DNA from: Struthidea cinerea
Taxonomy: Eukaryota > Chordata > Aves > Passeriformes > Corcoracidae
Direction: 5' to 3'
DNA: 64,000 bases
Assembly (NCBI GenBank): GCA_013397865.1
Contig: VZTI01001284.1
Location: 813,030-877,029, forward strand
Position 1 is the stretch's first letter. Each line of letters starts with the position of its first letter. Position numbers and translations under genes: made by a program. The notes below the pieces were generated by a model. The model was not told the DNA's origin, searched no databases, and saw only the letters and a program-made list of their open reading frames with translations. Positions 49,101 through 60,160 of the stretch are shown here, piece after piece.

Positions 49101-52089
49101 CTGGAAAGATCAAAATACTGTTCAGAAAACCTGCAGAGTTTATGAGCTGGGTTTTTCTGGGTTGGGTTTTTTTTGGCATTGTACTCTCTGTGCTGTATTA
49201 CGCTTCTTTATTTGGAAATTTATGGGGAAAATAGTTTTATTGTTCGTTAGAAGTTTAAAGACCTTGTATATGTTCATTTGGTAACTTCGATTTTTGGCAG
49301 TCACTGGAAGGATGAGGTGTTTACTTGCTTAGTGAAGAGGCCCTTTATTCAAAATGCTAATTAGCCTTTGAAACCAAATAGGCGTAAAACCTTGCTAAAT
49401 GTTTCAGATGAGCTTACCACTCCCCCAAACTCTCTCCTTCCTCCTGCTGGACTTTTCCCTGGTGTCTTTCAACACCTCCTCCTGCTCTGGTCCTTGGAAA
49501 CCTCCAGCAGTTGCAGCACCCCAGTGCTCAGCAGAAACCATGGGTAAACCCCCCCATGCCCTTTCTTTCACAGATAAATAGAGAGGTGTGCACTGAAGTG
49601 GAGGCACACTTTACCACATAGTGGTGTGCCTTTTTTTTACCCTCCTGGGTTTTTTTTTTTTTTGCATGAAGAAAGGAGGTCTATAAGAAGACCTAACAAT
49701 GCCCTTACTGTTCTGTCAGAAACTGCCTGGCTACATCTTGTTTTATTTGGCCCTGGCTGAATGGCAGTTTCATTTATGTTTTGGGTGTTTGGCAGATATT
49801 TCATCTTTGTCAAACTTCACTTTTAACATTTGTTTAGATTACTTGTCACAACACTTTCCTTTTTTTTTTTTTTTCCCCAAACTCCTAAGATTTCAGTCAG
49901 CTTGACAGTGCTCAGAAGTGGTTTCTAATATTTTTGAACTTACTTCTTACATGTTGTCCCTTTTAGAGATGTACCAGTTAAGCTGGTTGATTTATAGTTT
50001 CTTTTTTTCACTCTGATGATAGTGCAACACTGTTATTTTGAGCCTCTGACTCTCCTTGATGGTGGGGTAAGCATCTCCTAAAGCCTGTGAATAATAAAGA
50101 AAAACATTATAGTGGGAGTCGTAAAATCCTGAATGCATCCATTTTATTCCATCTTGCTTTGTACGTAAGGCACTTGGAGCAGCTGTGTTGGGATCAGGAG
50201 CACTGCTCCCCCTGTTCTGTCTGATGGGTGATGGTATTTGCTTTTTATACCCATGAGGAGTTGTGAGGGGCAAATCACCTGAGAGTATGAGCTGGTCCCT
50301 GGATACAAACCTGGTTCCCTTTTTTATCTGCCCATGAGATGGCTTCCTTTCACTGAGTTTGTTTGGAAGGCCTGCAGCTAGAGATGAGGGGGATACAAGT
50401 GAGAGACTTCCCAGCTCTCCATCAGTGGCTGTTTCCATGCATTCAATTCCTCAAGCTGTGACCAGACTCTTGGCATTTCTGCTGTGTCCTTTGACTAGAG
50501 ATAGGCGGAACTGAATGGGAGAATGTGATTTTAAATAAGACTGGGAAGCCTTGATGTATGATACTCACACTGTGTGTGAATTTTTGCTTATAAATGTTTG
50601 TTTCTTTTCATTTTTATTTAAATGAACATTTAAAAACTTGTTCAAAAATGAAAATTAAGAAAAATAGCCCCATGTAGGCTTTCCTTGTTCAGGTATTCTG
50701 TCAGAAGTGATTTCAGAGGGCTGATTTGCTTATGCTAGTGTTATTCACAGCAATAACTTTTGGAGGATTGTCGCAGTCCAATTCTCTGTGAACTGATTCA
50801 CTTTTTTGCGAAGTTTTTAAATTTAGAAGTTACATTTCTGAGCTGCAGATGCTTTGGTTTGGCAAAAGGCAGCCTACCAAAAGTAATGTGATTGCTGAAA
50901 TAATTTAGTCTAATACTTGCTCATGCTCTAGTCGTTTCCATGCTTGAGCTGACTTGCAGATGAAGACATATGGACATGGACAATGTGAATATATTAGGAA
51001 AAATTGCAAACGTTCAACCTTCTCGAGAAATCCTGGAGGCAGCCAGCAGTCTTCAGCCAGCGTGGATGAATCTCAAGTGACCCTAAAGCCAACCAGAGGT
51101 CAATGGATGGGGCACGCTGCCCGAGAGGCAGAGTGTCCCTGCTCGTCTGGAGCTTCCCCATTAGCTGTTTGCTGTGGCCCAGTCGAGAGCATGGTGAGCA
51201 GACTGGTAATGGCTTGGTGTTTACAGAGTTTAAGTGTTTACTTGCTGATGCAAATACAGGTTTTGGACAGCTTGGGTCCATATGATTCCTCTTCTGCCTT
51301 CATTTGGAATCTGGCATTGTGTTTGCCTCGGGAGAGAATGGAGTCCTCTTGGTAGTGTTTAGCTGTCAGCTGCTATTATTAATTGATGTAATTGTTTCTT
51401 TACTAATATTTACCTAGGGTTTTAACATGGAAGTGACTATACAGATAATTCTAGTACAATCTTAGTAGAAAGTCAATGCCTTAATTAGAAAAATGACTTG
51501 CTACTCTTGACTTATTCAAGAATTGATTTTTTTTCCTGCCCTGAAAAGTGTTTGCCCTGAAATCTAAGGAAGTTGTTAACTAGAAGGGTGACATTTGAAG
51601 AAGTGTATACTAGCAATTAAGACGAACAAGTAAATTTGACAAAGGAACTAATATTTGTCCTGAAGGAAACCTGGAACATTTGGTGTGGGGGAAGGAATTT
51701 TGGAGGCATTTCTTCCTTCTCCAGGCTGCTTCCTTAAAAGTCACTGCAGTAAACAGTGTTGAGAAAAGCGCAGACCAGAAGGGACTCTTGAAGAAGGTGA
51801 GTTAGATCCACTTAACTTTTCTTTTACTGTGGTATACTGGGTACTATAACTACACAGGATCATCCAGGAAAAACGTGAGTTATTTAAAAGCAGAGCAGAA
51901 TATTATTTTAAACAGCAAGCTGGTGATGTTGAAACTCTGTGACTCTCAATTCTGATAGGGCCAACAATTTTGAGGATTAAAAACATATGGGCCATAGATA
52001 GAGAAGATATCCACAGTGCTTGGGGTATTATTTAGTGCTATTTGTATTATTCTGGCTAGCAAAAACAAACAAAAAGACGAGAAGAAAAT
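46115..52089. other. long unique non-coding stretch
   Basis: No gene recognised. It holds C-rich low complexity at 46204-46230, a small hairpin at 47516-47536, T runs at 49650-49663 and 49860-49874, and ORFs of 133 to 148 codons (48047-48484 and 49992-50438 minus, 50954-51355 plus) that match no family I know. Confidence 0.45.
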
Positions 52090-52295
52090 CTCCTGTTACA
52101 GGGCATAAGCCATCCAGTAGATGATGTGAGTTGGAAAGAAATTTTATGGGAAAGTTTTTTCTGTAATTGCTCTCCTAGAGATTTCTTCATCCTTTCCCTA
52201 AAGCATCTGATTCTGGCTGCTGTCAAATAAGAGGTTACTGAACTAAATGTACTATTAATCTGACCCAGTATAGCAATTCCTGTGTTCCTATGTTT
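52090..52295 (+). mobile_element. old CR1-type LINE 3' end shared with turtles and crocodilians
   Basis: Landmarks in order are ACAGGGCATAAGCCATCCAG, GTAATTGCTCTCCTAGAGAT, AAGCATCTGATTCTGGCTGC, AATCTGACCCAGTATAGCAA and the tail TTCCTGTGTTCCTATGTTT. This is the 3' UTR of an old CR1 group well known from turtle and crocodilian genomes, which ends '...GGTCTGACCCAGTATGGC--TTCTTATGTTCTTATG'. The copy is about 205 bp and non-coding. It is clearly distinct from the bird CR1 copies with ATTCTATG tails elsewhere in the window. Confidence 0.83.
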
Positions 52296-54613
52296 AAAAG
52301 CAGGCTTTGTCTGCTGAGGGTTGTCTCTCTGGAATAAACCCTCCATTGGAGGCAAGGGAAAGGAAATTGTTCAGAAGCTTTTACACTGTTGCTATGTAAT
52401 TTTGTATGTTGTTTTGAAAAACGGTGTCTTTTTTTTTCCTCCCTCTCCCCTTTTATGAGTATGCATGTTTTAAATTATAAAATTTAGCTTCCCATTTGAT
52501 GCATTTCCTGTTCAGTACTCAGGACCATTGATTGAGCAACATAATTATTTAGAATTATGTGCTTTTAAAAATTGAGGGACAAAGTCTTGGCTGGCTGGTA
52601 CATGGGTAAATGATGGGTTCTATCCAGAAGGATATGAGCTGGGTCCCTTCATTGCCACTGGCCAGATCTGTTAATGTTTCTGTTTCTTCTTTAAAAGTGG
52701 AGGATTTCTTAAAGGAGTGTATATTATTATTGTGGTCGTTATTAATCAGGATCGGTGATATTCTAGTGAACCAAACTTTCTACCTTCACTCATTTTTGTT
52801 AAAGCTCTTTTTATTCTGCTTGAGCTGAAGAAGTTCAGTGAGTAACTGACCTACCTCTGAAGTGAGGTATGTGAAGCAGAGTTGTAATGCCAAGGAACTG
52901 TGTGCCTTGGGTTTGTTGTGTAAATCTTAAATTGGATTTCCTTATTTTTCAAAGGCTTAAGAGTGGATGTGACAGTCAGGCTATTTAACTCAGATCCTTT
53001 TAGCACGTCAGATAAAACTGCTGCATGCAGATGCCTTTCAGTTCTCCTTATTGCTTTAAAAGGTGCCTTAGAGACATGAGGTACAACTGTGCTTTGTTTC
53101 ACCCAGAAAAATGTGAACTTCATATAGGGAGAATGTGTTTCATTTCCTTACCATGTGTCAACAACTGGATCTTAAACCTGTATTTATCAGATGCAGAACT
53201 GGTTTTGGAGGATTATCACTAAATCAAATGCTAGGGTGGAATTTATGTTCTCACAGCATTACTCAAATGTTCGTATTATTCTACTTTTAGGCATTTAGTC
53301 TTTGATGCTTAGATCAGACATGCAGAGGCTACGTTTTTACATTCCTCTTTGTACAAGAGAAGAGATCTTTCTGTTTCAAACCCCTTATACTCTCATAATA
53401 AAGACAATACACCTGATTCTTTTTTTATTATTGTTAAGGCCCATCATTACTGTTCAAACACATGCAGGAAAAAGTTGTCATAGCTCACACATGGTAAAAC
53501 TGTAATCTAGGCATATTACTGTGATTATAAAATGTGCTAGAAGGGAGGAGATCTTATGGTTTTCTTTAACACCTGGACTCCCGTTATTACTGTAGGAGTA
53601 TATCTCCTGATTTCTGATGTATACTATTAAAAAATCCCCACATGGTTTTGTCTGAAAAAACAGGGGCAGAGTGGCTGCGTGAATATGAGACCTGGTCCAT
53701 GTTGCAAATGCAGCTATTTATACAAAATAATGTTCCACAGGGTGCTTTTTTGGATGATCTTCAATATCTCTTCCATCTCTTGCTATATTAGAGCTCTGCA
53801 TCATTTTTCCTGGAATATTCCTTCACGTGTCATTCAGTCAGGTATGATGCTTGTAATATGTCCTTGAATATCTAAGTATTCCACACAATTTAGTCACTTT
53901 TCACTTTAAATAATTATTTATATAAGCTGAGGTGGTCTTTTTCAGGCTGTTGTCACTGTGGAACTCTCACAGTGCACACAAGCTTGGCATTGATGAAAGG
54001 GGGATCTTCACATTTGTCATCAAATGAAACAACAGTGGCTATACCCAGCGTGGTCATTTTTCTTCCCTCTTCTGGTTCCTTCCCCTCTCCCTCATAAACT
54101 TGGATGTGAAGTGTGGAGCAACATGATTCTCTTCATCTCTCAGTCCCTGTAGTAATGGACTCCACATTGGGAATTGGAGAGCCATATGGGTGGAATATCT
54201 TCAAGAAATGTGGCTTATATAAAGGAAGTGACAGCCTTTACAGATGTCACTTATTTTGAGAGATTATTTCCATTAGCTGGCATCTTTATTGCATTCTCTT
54301 GCTTATGTGTAGTTTTGAGGAAATTAATTGGTTTTTTCTGCTTACTTTGGATTTGCTTTAGCATATGGTGCTCTGTGAGACCCTGTATAATGGACAACTG
54401 CCTGACTCTCAGTTGGCATAGACACCATTAGCTGGAAAGAGGATGCAGTTGGAATAATACTGAGGGATGTGCTTGAATCAACATGTATCTTCCAGCCATC
54501 TCTGAGTGGACTATTCTGCTTAGTAATTTTTTGGCCTGATTATAGTCACAAAAGACATGAGTGGATTTTGAATGGCTTTATTTCAGTAACTGAGTTCCTG
54601 TTTTGGTTTGGGG
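52296..54613. other. unique non-coding stretch
   Basis: No gene or repeat family recognised. Confidence 0.45.
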
Positions 54614-54625
54614 TTTTTTTTTCTT

Positions 54626-54661
<36 letters not shown>

Positions 54662-54710
54662 CTTTTNTTTTTTTTCTTTTATTTTTTTCTTTTCCTTTTT
54701 TTTTTTTCCT
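54614..54710. repeat. long poly(T)/T-rich tract with one N
   Basis: Nearly 100 bases of T with scattered C, one A and an undetermined base at 54667. It could mark the poly(A) tail of a minus-strand retrocopy lying to the right, but I recognise none there. An ORF reading Phe repeats across it is an artefact. Confidence 0.93.
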
Positions 54711-56179
54711 TGGGGATTAATTCATTTGCTCTCCTAATGTACATCTGTTGAAGGAACTTCAGGTGCTGTTAGAAAAGCACTCTTTGTTGTGACATGTCTG
54801 GTTTGACGTTCCCAATTCCAAGATATGCTCTACTTGGCTGCTGGTATTTGCATGGTTAAATCAGATTGTCTTATCAGCCTTGGGCACCCAGCTGGGCTTT
54901 CAGGCTTCTCACTCCTCTGTGTTCTTTGTAGTGCACTGGTCCACTGGATCCTGACTTGTGAAGTGCTGCTGTCCTGAAAATCATGCAGGAAGAGCCTTGG
55001 TAAGATCATTCAGCTACCGCGGGGAAGAACAGTTACCAGACACATAACGAGTGGTATGGAATGCACACCTGCCCAGCTGTCTGGCTCTGGATATATTTTT
55101 TTTTAGACAATAAATGCAGAGTACCTGGCAAAGTGACTCAGACTGCGTAGCCTGGTAAGCACAGATGAAGGATGGGTTACTGCAGCAGAGATGGTGCTGT
55201 CAGTACCAGCAGATGGGTCTGTGCTGGCTTATACGCAGCAGCACACTGGGCTTGACTGCTGTCATGGGGGTAAAGGTGCTGCTGGGAGCTTTGAGACCAT
55301 TGCTTCTCTTACTGGCTTACTTTTATTGATGTGTGTGTGTTGGAGGTTGCAGAAAGGAGCATCTTGTTGCCAAGGCTGAATATCCTTCCTGTTGTTCTGC
55401 TTGTGGTGGTTCAGAATTGGTTGGAGGCTTGTTGGAAGAAGTCCTGCCTGAACCACACTGTCTTTCCACAGGAGGAGTCATCTTTGGCACTGTTAGCCAA
55501 GTTTAGCATCTCCTGGGGATTCCAAATATTTTTGAGAGCTTTGCTCTTAACCCACGTCTCATGACCTAATTATGAAAATGCTCACTGTTACTTTCTTAAA
55601 TGTTTTCGAAATTCATTATTTTAATAGATTACTTTGCCAGTGAAGCTGAAAGATTAGTGATCCCAATGCATTCAGAAGCTAAATGCTGCCCTGATAAGTG
55701 TTTGATCCAGGTTATAGCTGAAATATTTAAATATGATGGCAGGTTTGGGCAGGTCTAAGTGCTGCATGGTGGTATATTACCTGTCTCCATCCCTAAGAGT
55801 CTGCGTGCAACTTTTTTCTGCACAGTGAACATGAAGTAATTCAGGCTGGTTTCTCTGCCCACAGAAGTGGGAAAGTTGTCTTGCATTCACCAGTGGAAAG
55901 ATCCTTTCAGAAAAGGGTTGTTGGGAATGATTGCTGTGCAGTTAATTCACACACTTGCTTACTCTGCAAGAATACCTTTGTGTTGTATCAGAAGTTCTGC
56001 CTTGCAGACTGGCGGGCATGACACGAGTCTCCTTGAATTTTGTCAGTGCATAGGTTCCTCGTAGTTGCTTTTGGATGTGAAATGTAAGGTCATAGTTCAT
56101 GTTGGTCTTTCTGACAACGTAATCCATCTGTCCAGCGCCTCTAGCAGACAATTCTGGGATATAGATCTTCTGCATGTTA
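54711..56179. other. non-coding, perhaps decayed LINE in part
   Basis: No gene. At 55417-55460 the plus strand reads N-W-L-E-A-C-W-K-K-S-C-L-N-H-T, loosely like the 'WL-A--LKLNP-KTE' segment that precedes the L2-clade C-terminal domain found at 56206. If so, a LINE relic of about 1 kb is present. Confidence 0.35.
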
Positions 56180-56205
56180 GAATGTGGAAAAGATGTGCTG
56201 GTTTT

Positions 56206-56455
56206 GTGGCTACTGTGATTGATTATTGCATCTCTGTCCTTATGACCTGACTGATAAGGTTTTGCAGCATTTTCAGATGATTCAGAGGATGGCTCTGAAG
56301 GTGCTTACATGTGCAGTGTTATCTCAGTGTATTATTAGCATTTTGCAATTGCTTTATTGGCTCCCTGTTAAGCAAAATATTGACAATAAAAATGCTATTT
56401 TTGTTCTGTGATCCATGCTATGGCTTTGTCCCCTCCTAGTTAATGGCTGTGCTTG
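56206..56455 (+). mobile_element. relic of L2-clade LINE protein, C-terminal part
   Basis: Translated in two overlapping frames, this segment shows A-T-V-I-D-Y-C, then T-D-K-V-L-Q-H-F-Q-M-I-Q-R-M-A-L-K-V-L-T, and about eight residues later I-I-S-I-L-Q-L-L-Y-W-L-P-V-K-Q-N-I-D. L2-clade LINE proteins end their reverse-transcriptase region with SRLDYCNALL, then LQL-QNAAARLLT, then HI-P-L--LHWLPV--RI-FK, at the same spacing. A one-base shift separates the first and second motifs (at about 56240), and an in-frame stop follows at 56409. A further weak match S-M-L-W-L-C-P-L-L fits 'KALHGL-P-YL'. The element is dead. L2 activity in bird ancestors is very old, so survival of a readable protein pattern is notable. 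Confidence 0.78.
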
Positions 56456-57971
56456 TTCCTAATTTTGCTACCCTATTGTTCCTGTGACAGGGAGCTACAG
56501 AGAACAGAGGTTTTAAAATAGATGTTCATAATCTCCACCAGCCCTCTGGCATATTCTGCTGACCCTCAGGGAGTCTTACTGGGAATATATTGGAACTTGT
56601 GATATGTAATAAGTGAAGGTTCAGGAGCCTGACGTAGACGGCAGAAATGTCGTCTTCTGGGTAAAGTAGGACAGAAGACTCTAATAACTCAGAGGAATTG
56701 CAGAACCTTTCAGCAGACCGGCTACTAGACTTGACGTATATAACAAAAGGTGATAAATTATGTGTGTTAAGTTATTTTGTGTTAGCACAGCGTCCACACC
56801 TCCATGATATTAAGATGATAGATGCACCTCTAGTCCAACAGACTAGTCTTCAGAAACAAAGTTCACAACCAGTGCTTGAACCCTCTTTTCCCCCCTGTTC
56901 CACTTGGATCACCGTCCTCACTTGATAAATGGGTGCGGCAGGGATACAAACTCCTCTAGCTCAGAGGAAATAGAACTTCCAGCCTTGTGGTGCAGAAAAC
57001 TGGACTGCTAACAGATTGAACCTACCTCCTGAGCATAGTGTCTTGCCTCCCAGCTCTTGGGGGATTGGGAAGCCCCACATTATTTCACAATTCAGGCACA
57101 ACCCCTACAAAATCCTCTTTCAGGTTTCTCAGACAGCCTCCTGAATAAACATTATTCATTTTTTGAGTGAATCCACATGCTCATCCTAACAATGAGTTTA
57201 GATTACTCCAGATAGCAGAATTTTTCTTTGCAGTTAAGTGGATTCTTGCAGGATGCTTCTTTGTGTGGCTTATAAAGTGAAGTGTGCTGAGCTGAGGCAG
57301 AATCTTCTGCTATAGTGCATGTTTTCCAAATTAAACAGAATTTTACTCTCATCTTTTTTTTCATCTCAGTGACTGTTGAAGTCTGTTTGCTTCTTTGCAC
57401 AGTGTGTGAAGATCACATACTGACCCTTCAGTGCATTTCCAGGCAGCACATCTGTGCCATAGCGGGGCACAAAAGGATCTGTATTTACTGGTTGTCCAGA
57501 TACTGAACAAAGTAGAAATTAAAGATGTAGAGCATTAATTTGGTGATGAAAGCAAGTCTAATGACAATATTTGCAGTTGTGGCTAGACATCCAGGCTGGA
57601 TTAATCTGACTACTTGGTTCCATCCTTAGTGGTGCTGAAGATATCCTGTATGGGCCCATGCAGAGGAAGACTACCCAAATGACCTCAGGCGGGAGAGGAT
57701 GTGCTGCTTTGCTTTATTGTGGTGGTCCTGCTAGGACCAGGACTTCTCAGGAAGATACCTCTAAATCTGAACAGAGAGATTAGACTGCTTCTGTGCTGGG
57801 ACAGTCATCTCTAGCAATTCAAAAAACTAACAGCAAAGGCTGCAGGTCTAAATTGCCCCGATCCTTCCCAACCCTATGGCAACTTTACATCACCTATGTG
57901 GATGTTCAGATAAAGCACAGCCATCAAAACTAATGTTTTCTGCACCCACCACTCATAGAGCGTTTCATGAA
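56456..57971. other. unique non-coding stretch
   Basis: No gene recognised. The first few hundred bases may be the eroded 3' part of the L2-clade relic. Confidence 0.45.
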
Positions 57972-58313
57972 TCATTTTCCTAGACTCCTGGCTTCATTGA
58001 TTGGGATTTTGAGACCAGTACCAGTACAAGTTGTCACTGGTGTTGTATGTCTTTGTGCTCTCCTTAAGGAAGTATCTCCTGTCATCCTGTTTCTGCAGTG
58101 CATGTTGTGACCGTAGGCTGTTGGCCTCCCAAAGAAACGTACTTTTCTGTCAAGGAACTGCCCTCCAAAGCTGCTTTCCTCTTCAGCTTCTGAGCTGATG
58201 AAGTACTCCATTCTTTTAATAACTCCCGGGCCACGATCATTTACTAGGGATCTTCCGTCTGTCACCAGAACAATAACATCACTTGACCCCCTCTTACTGA
58301 TCTCGGAGGCCTC
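57972..58313 (-). other. unexplained 113-codon ORF with a VWA-like motif
   Basis: Between a stop at 58314-58316 and a stop at 57972-57974 the minus strand is open for 113 codons. No in-frame ATG opens its first third; the first Met is M40. Residues 7-19 read K-R-G-S-S-D-V-I-V-L-V-T-D, then G-R-S. Von Willebrand A domains have a hydrophobic beta strand ending T-D-G-R/K-S at this kind of position (as in matrilins and fibril-associated collagens). The rest is rich in charged residues and has no VWA-like second half (no I-A-I-G-V). No MIDAS D-x-S-x-S exon was seen upstream. It could be a decayed exon, a relic of a retrocopy, or chance. I do not call it a gene. Confidence 0.2.
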
Positions 58314-58316
58314 TTA

Positions 58317-60075
58317 AAAGTTATAAACAGCCAGTATAAGACCTTTTTAGTAGTTGCAGTGATGGTAAGTGCTGTATTTGCTGTTGGCCACCCTGACATG
58401 TTTTTCATCAGCTAGAAAGTTAAGGATGAGCATTCTGAGAGCATGCTGGGGAGGCTTCAGATAGGTTCCTCACTCCTCCTCGCTGTAACGCCACTTGGGA
58501 AGTGATTGGCATACTTGTAAATGTCTGCACATCCCATAATATTGTATGACATTACTGAACATAGGCAGCAGGATGTGGTTTTTCTTGCTTACTCAGTCTC
58601 CCTTCCCTTGGCCTCCCATCTCTTTCCAAGAGCTCTTCTCACAAAAGCTTGCTTTGCTGGGAATCCATGTGATGCTATCTTGTGGTGCCTTGTAGGCAAG
58701 GGGAAAGACCAATTAATTGCCAGTTAAGGAGAAGACTTCAGTGGAAGGTTTTTTTTGCTGGACAGGGAGCGTGTTCCATTCTGAACTTAATTGGAGATGG
58801 TACCTTTCCTTCATGGATGAGGATCATGGATAGTTGAGTATGCTGTCAGTTTAAGGTGCTATCTGCTGGCCTGTGTAAATCTTTCCAGATCCTAGAAGCG
58901 TGTTGGTGCTGGTTGCAGCTTACCTTTGTTACCTGTGGTTCTTTTTCCCTTCTTTGGCTTGATGATGAGGGGGGACCCCAAGGGATAGGTTCCTTAGTCC
59001 TGTCAGTGATCGTATCTCGTCTTCGTGGTTGCCATCTCGCATAGAAGCAGCTACGAACAAAACAATCTGATTGGACACATAGGACAGTAAAGGATAATTT
59101 GGATTGCTAAATCCAGTCTCATTTTTCTGAACTGTAGGGAGAAACCGTGCAGGAACACAGGACACCTGCAGAGAAAATGTGGTCAGACAACTAAAGCAAT
59201 AGGCACAGCACCTTGAGCAGGAAAAGCTTCATACTGGAGTTTCTGGTTCTGTGTGACTTGAGGCACCAACCTGCTTTTTAAGAGCTGTTTTTTGCTAGCT
59301 AACTACCCTGTGCTGTTTAAATTGTGGATCATCTGAATTGTGTTTGAGAGAAGGGATGTGTTTTTCCTTTTGAGTTTTGTGGATGGGCAGAAATAAGGAA
59401 ACAGGTTCGGTCTGCAGAAAAGCCCCGCAGCTTTGGTCTGGCAAATCTCTGATTTCCTAAACCTTTGTAGCACATGAGATAGAGTCTCGTGAAGGATATT
59501 CTCAGTATGGAGTTACTGTTTTACATCCTTGGAAAAGGAATAAGGAACAACAGAGATAAAAATGCAAGAACAGAAGTGTTGATTCCATTGAAAGAGCAAT
59601 TTTAAGCATGAAGAAATAGCTTTTAAATTTGGGGAGTGTAATGAGTGTACAAGGTCACTTAAACTCAGGGAGCAGGAAGCTCAGTTACCTTTCCTTTGGT
59701 TTCCGTAGATGAAAGAGAACTTCTTTTCTTGACTGTCCTTCAGGATTTTTTGAATGTGACAGAGTAAGTAAGGAATGTGTTTAGTTACAAAGCAGAGTGT
59801 CCTACACCAGCACAAAATGTATTCAGAGCCCTTTGAATTCTCTGCAGAAAAGTGCAAGAGAGTCCCTTACAGAGGTGATTGAAAGCCACTGCACAGGAAA
59901 TCAACTTCTCATCCTGTACATAAACATGAGCCAGTTCTACTATATCTGGCTCTCGGGGCAGTACACACAGTAAATTGTTAACCCCATCACCTGACCCAAC
60001 CATTTATCTTTACTTCTCAGTATAGTTTTGGCAACTGCTGAGTAATGAAAGAAACATGGAATGCAGATAGCTGTT
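58317..60075. other. unique non-coding stretch
   Basis: No gene recognised. Minus-strand ORFs of 72 to 78 codons (58929-59165, 59785-60003) match nothing I know. Confidence 0.45.
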
Positions 60076-60160
60076 AAAAAAAAAAAAAAAAAAGGTAACA
60101 ACCAACCCCCTGTACCCTTCCCCCCACAAAAGGAACCCCCCAGAAACCCAACCACCCCAC
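60076..60160 (-). repeat. poly(A) followed by C-run cluster (minus-strand G-quadruplex candidate)
   Basis: A18 at 60076-60093 is followed by six C runs of three or more: 60106-60110, 60115-60117, 60120-60125, 60136-60141, 60147-60149 and 60155-60158. On the minus strand these are G runs with spacers of 4, 2, 10, 5 and 5 bases, so a four-tract G-quadruplex is possible if one 10-base loop is allowed. Confidence 0.7.

Noticed and set aside
49992..50438. 148-codon minus-strand ORF
   Set aside because: No recognisable motif; composition does not differ from flanking sequence.
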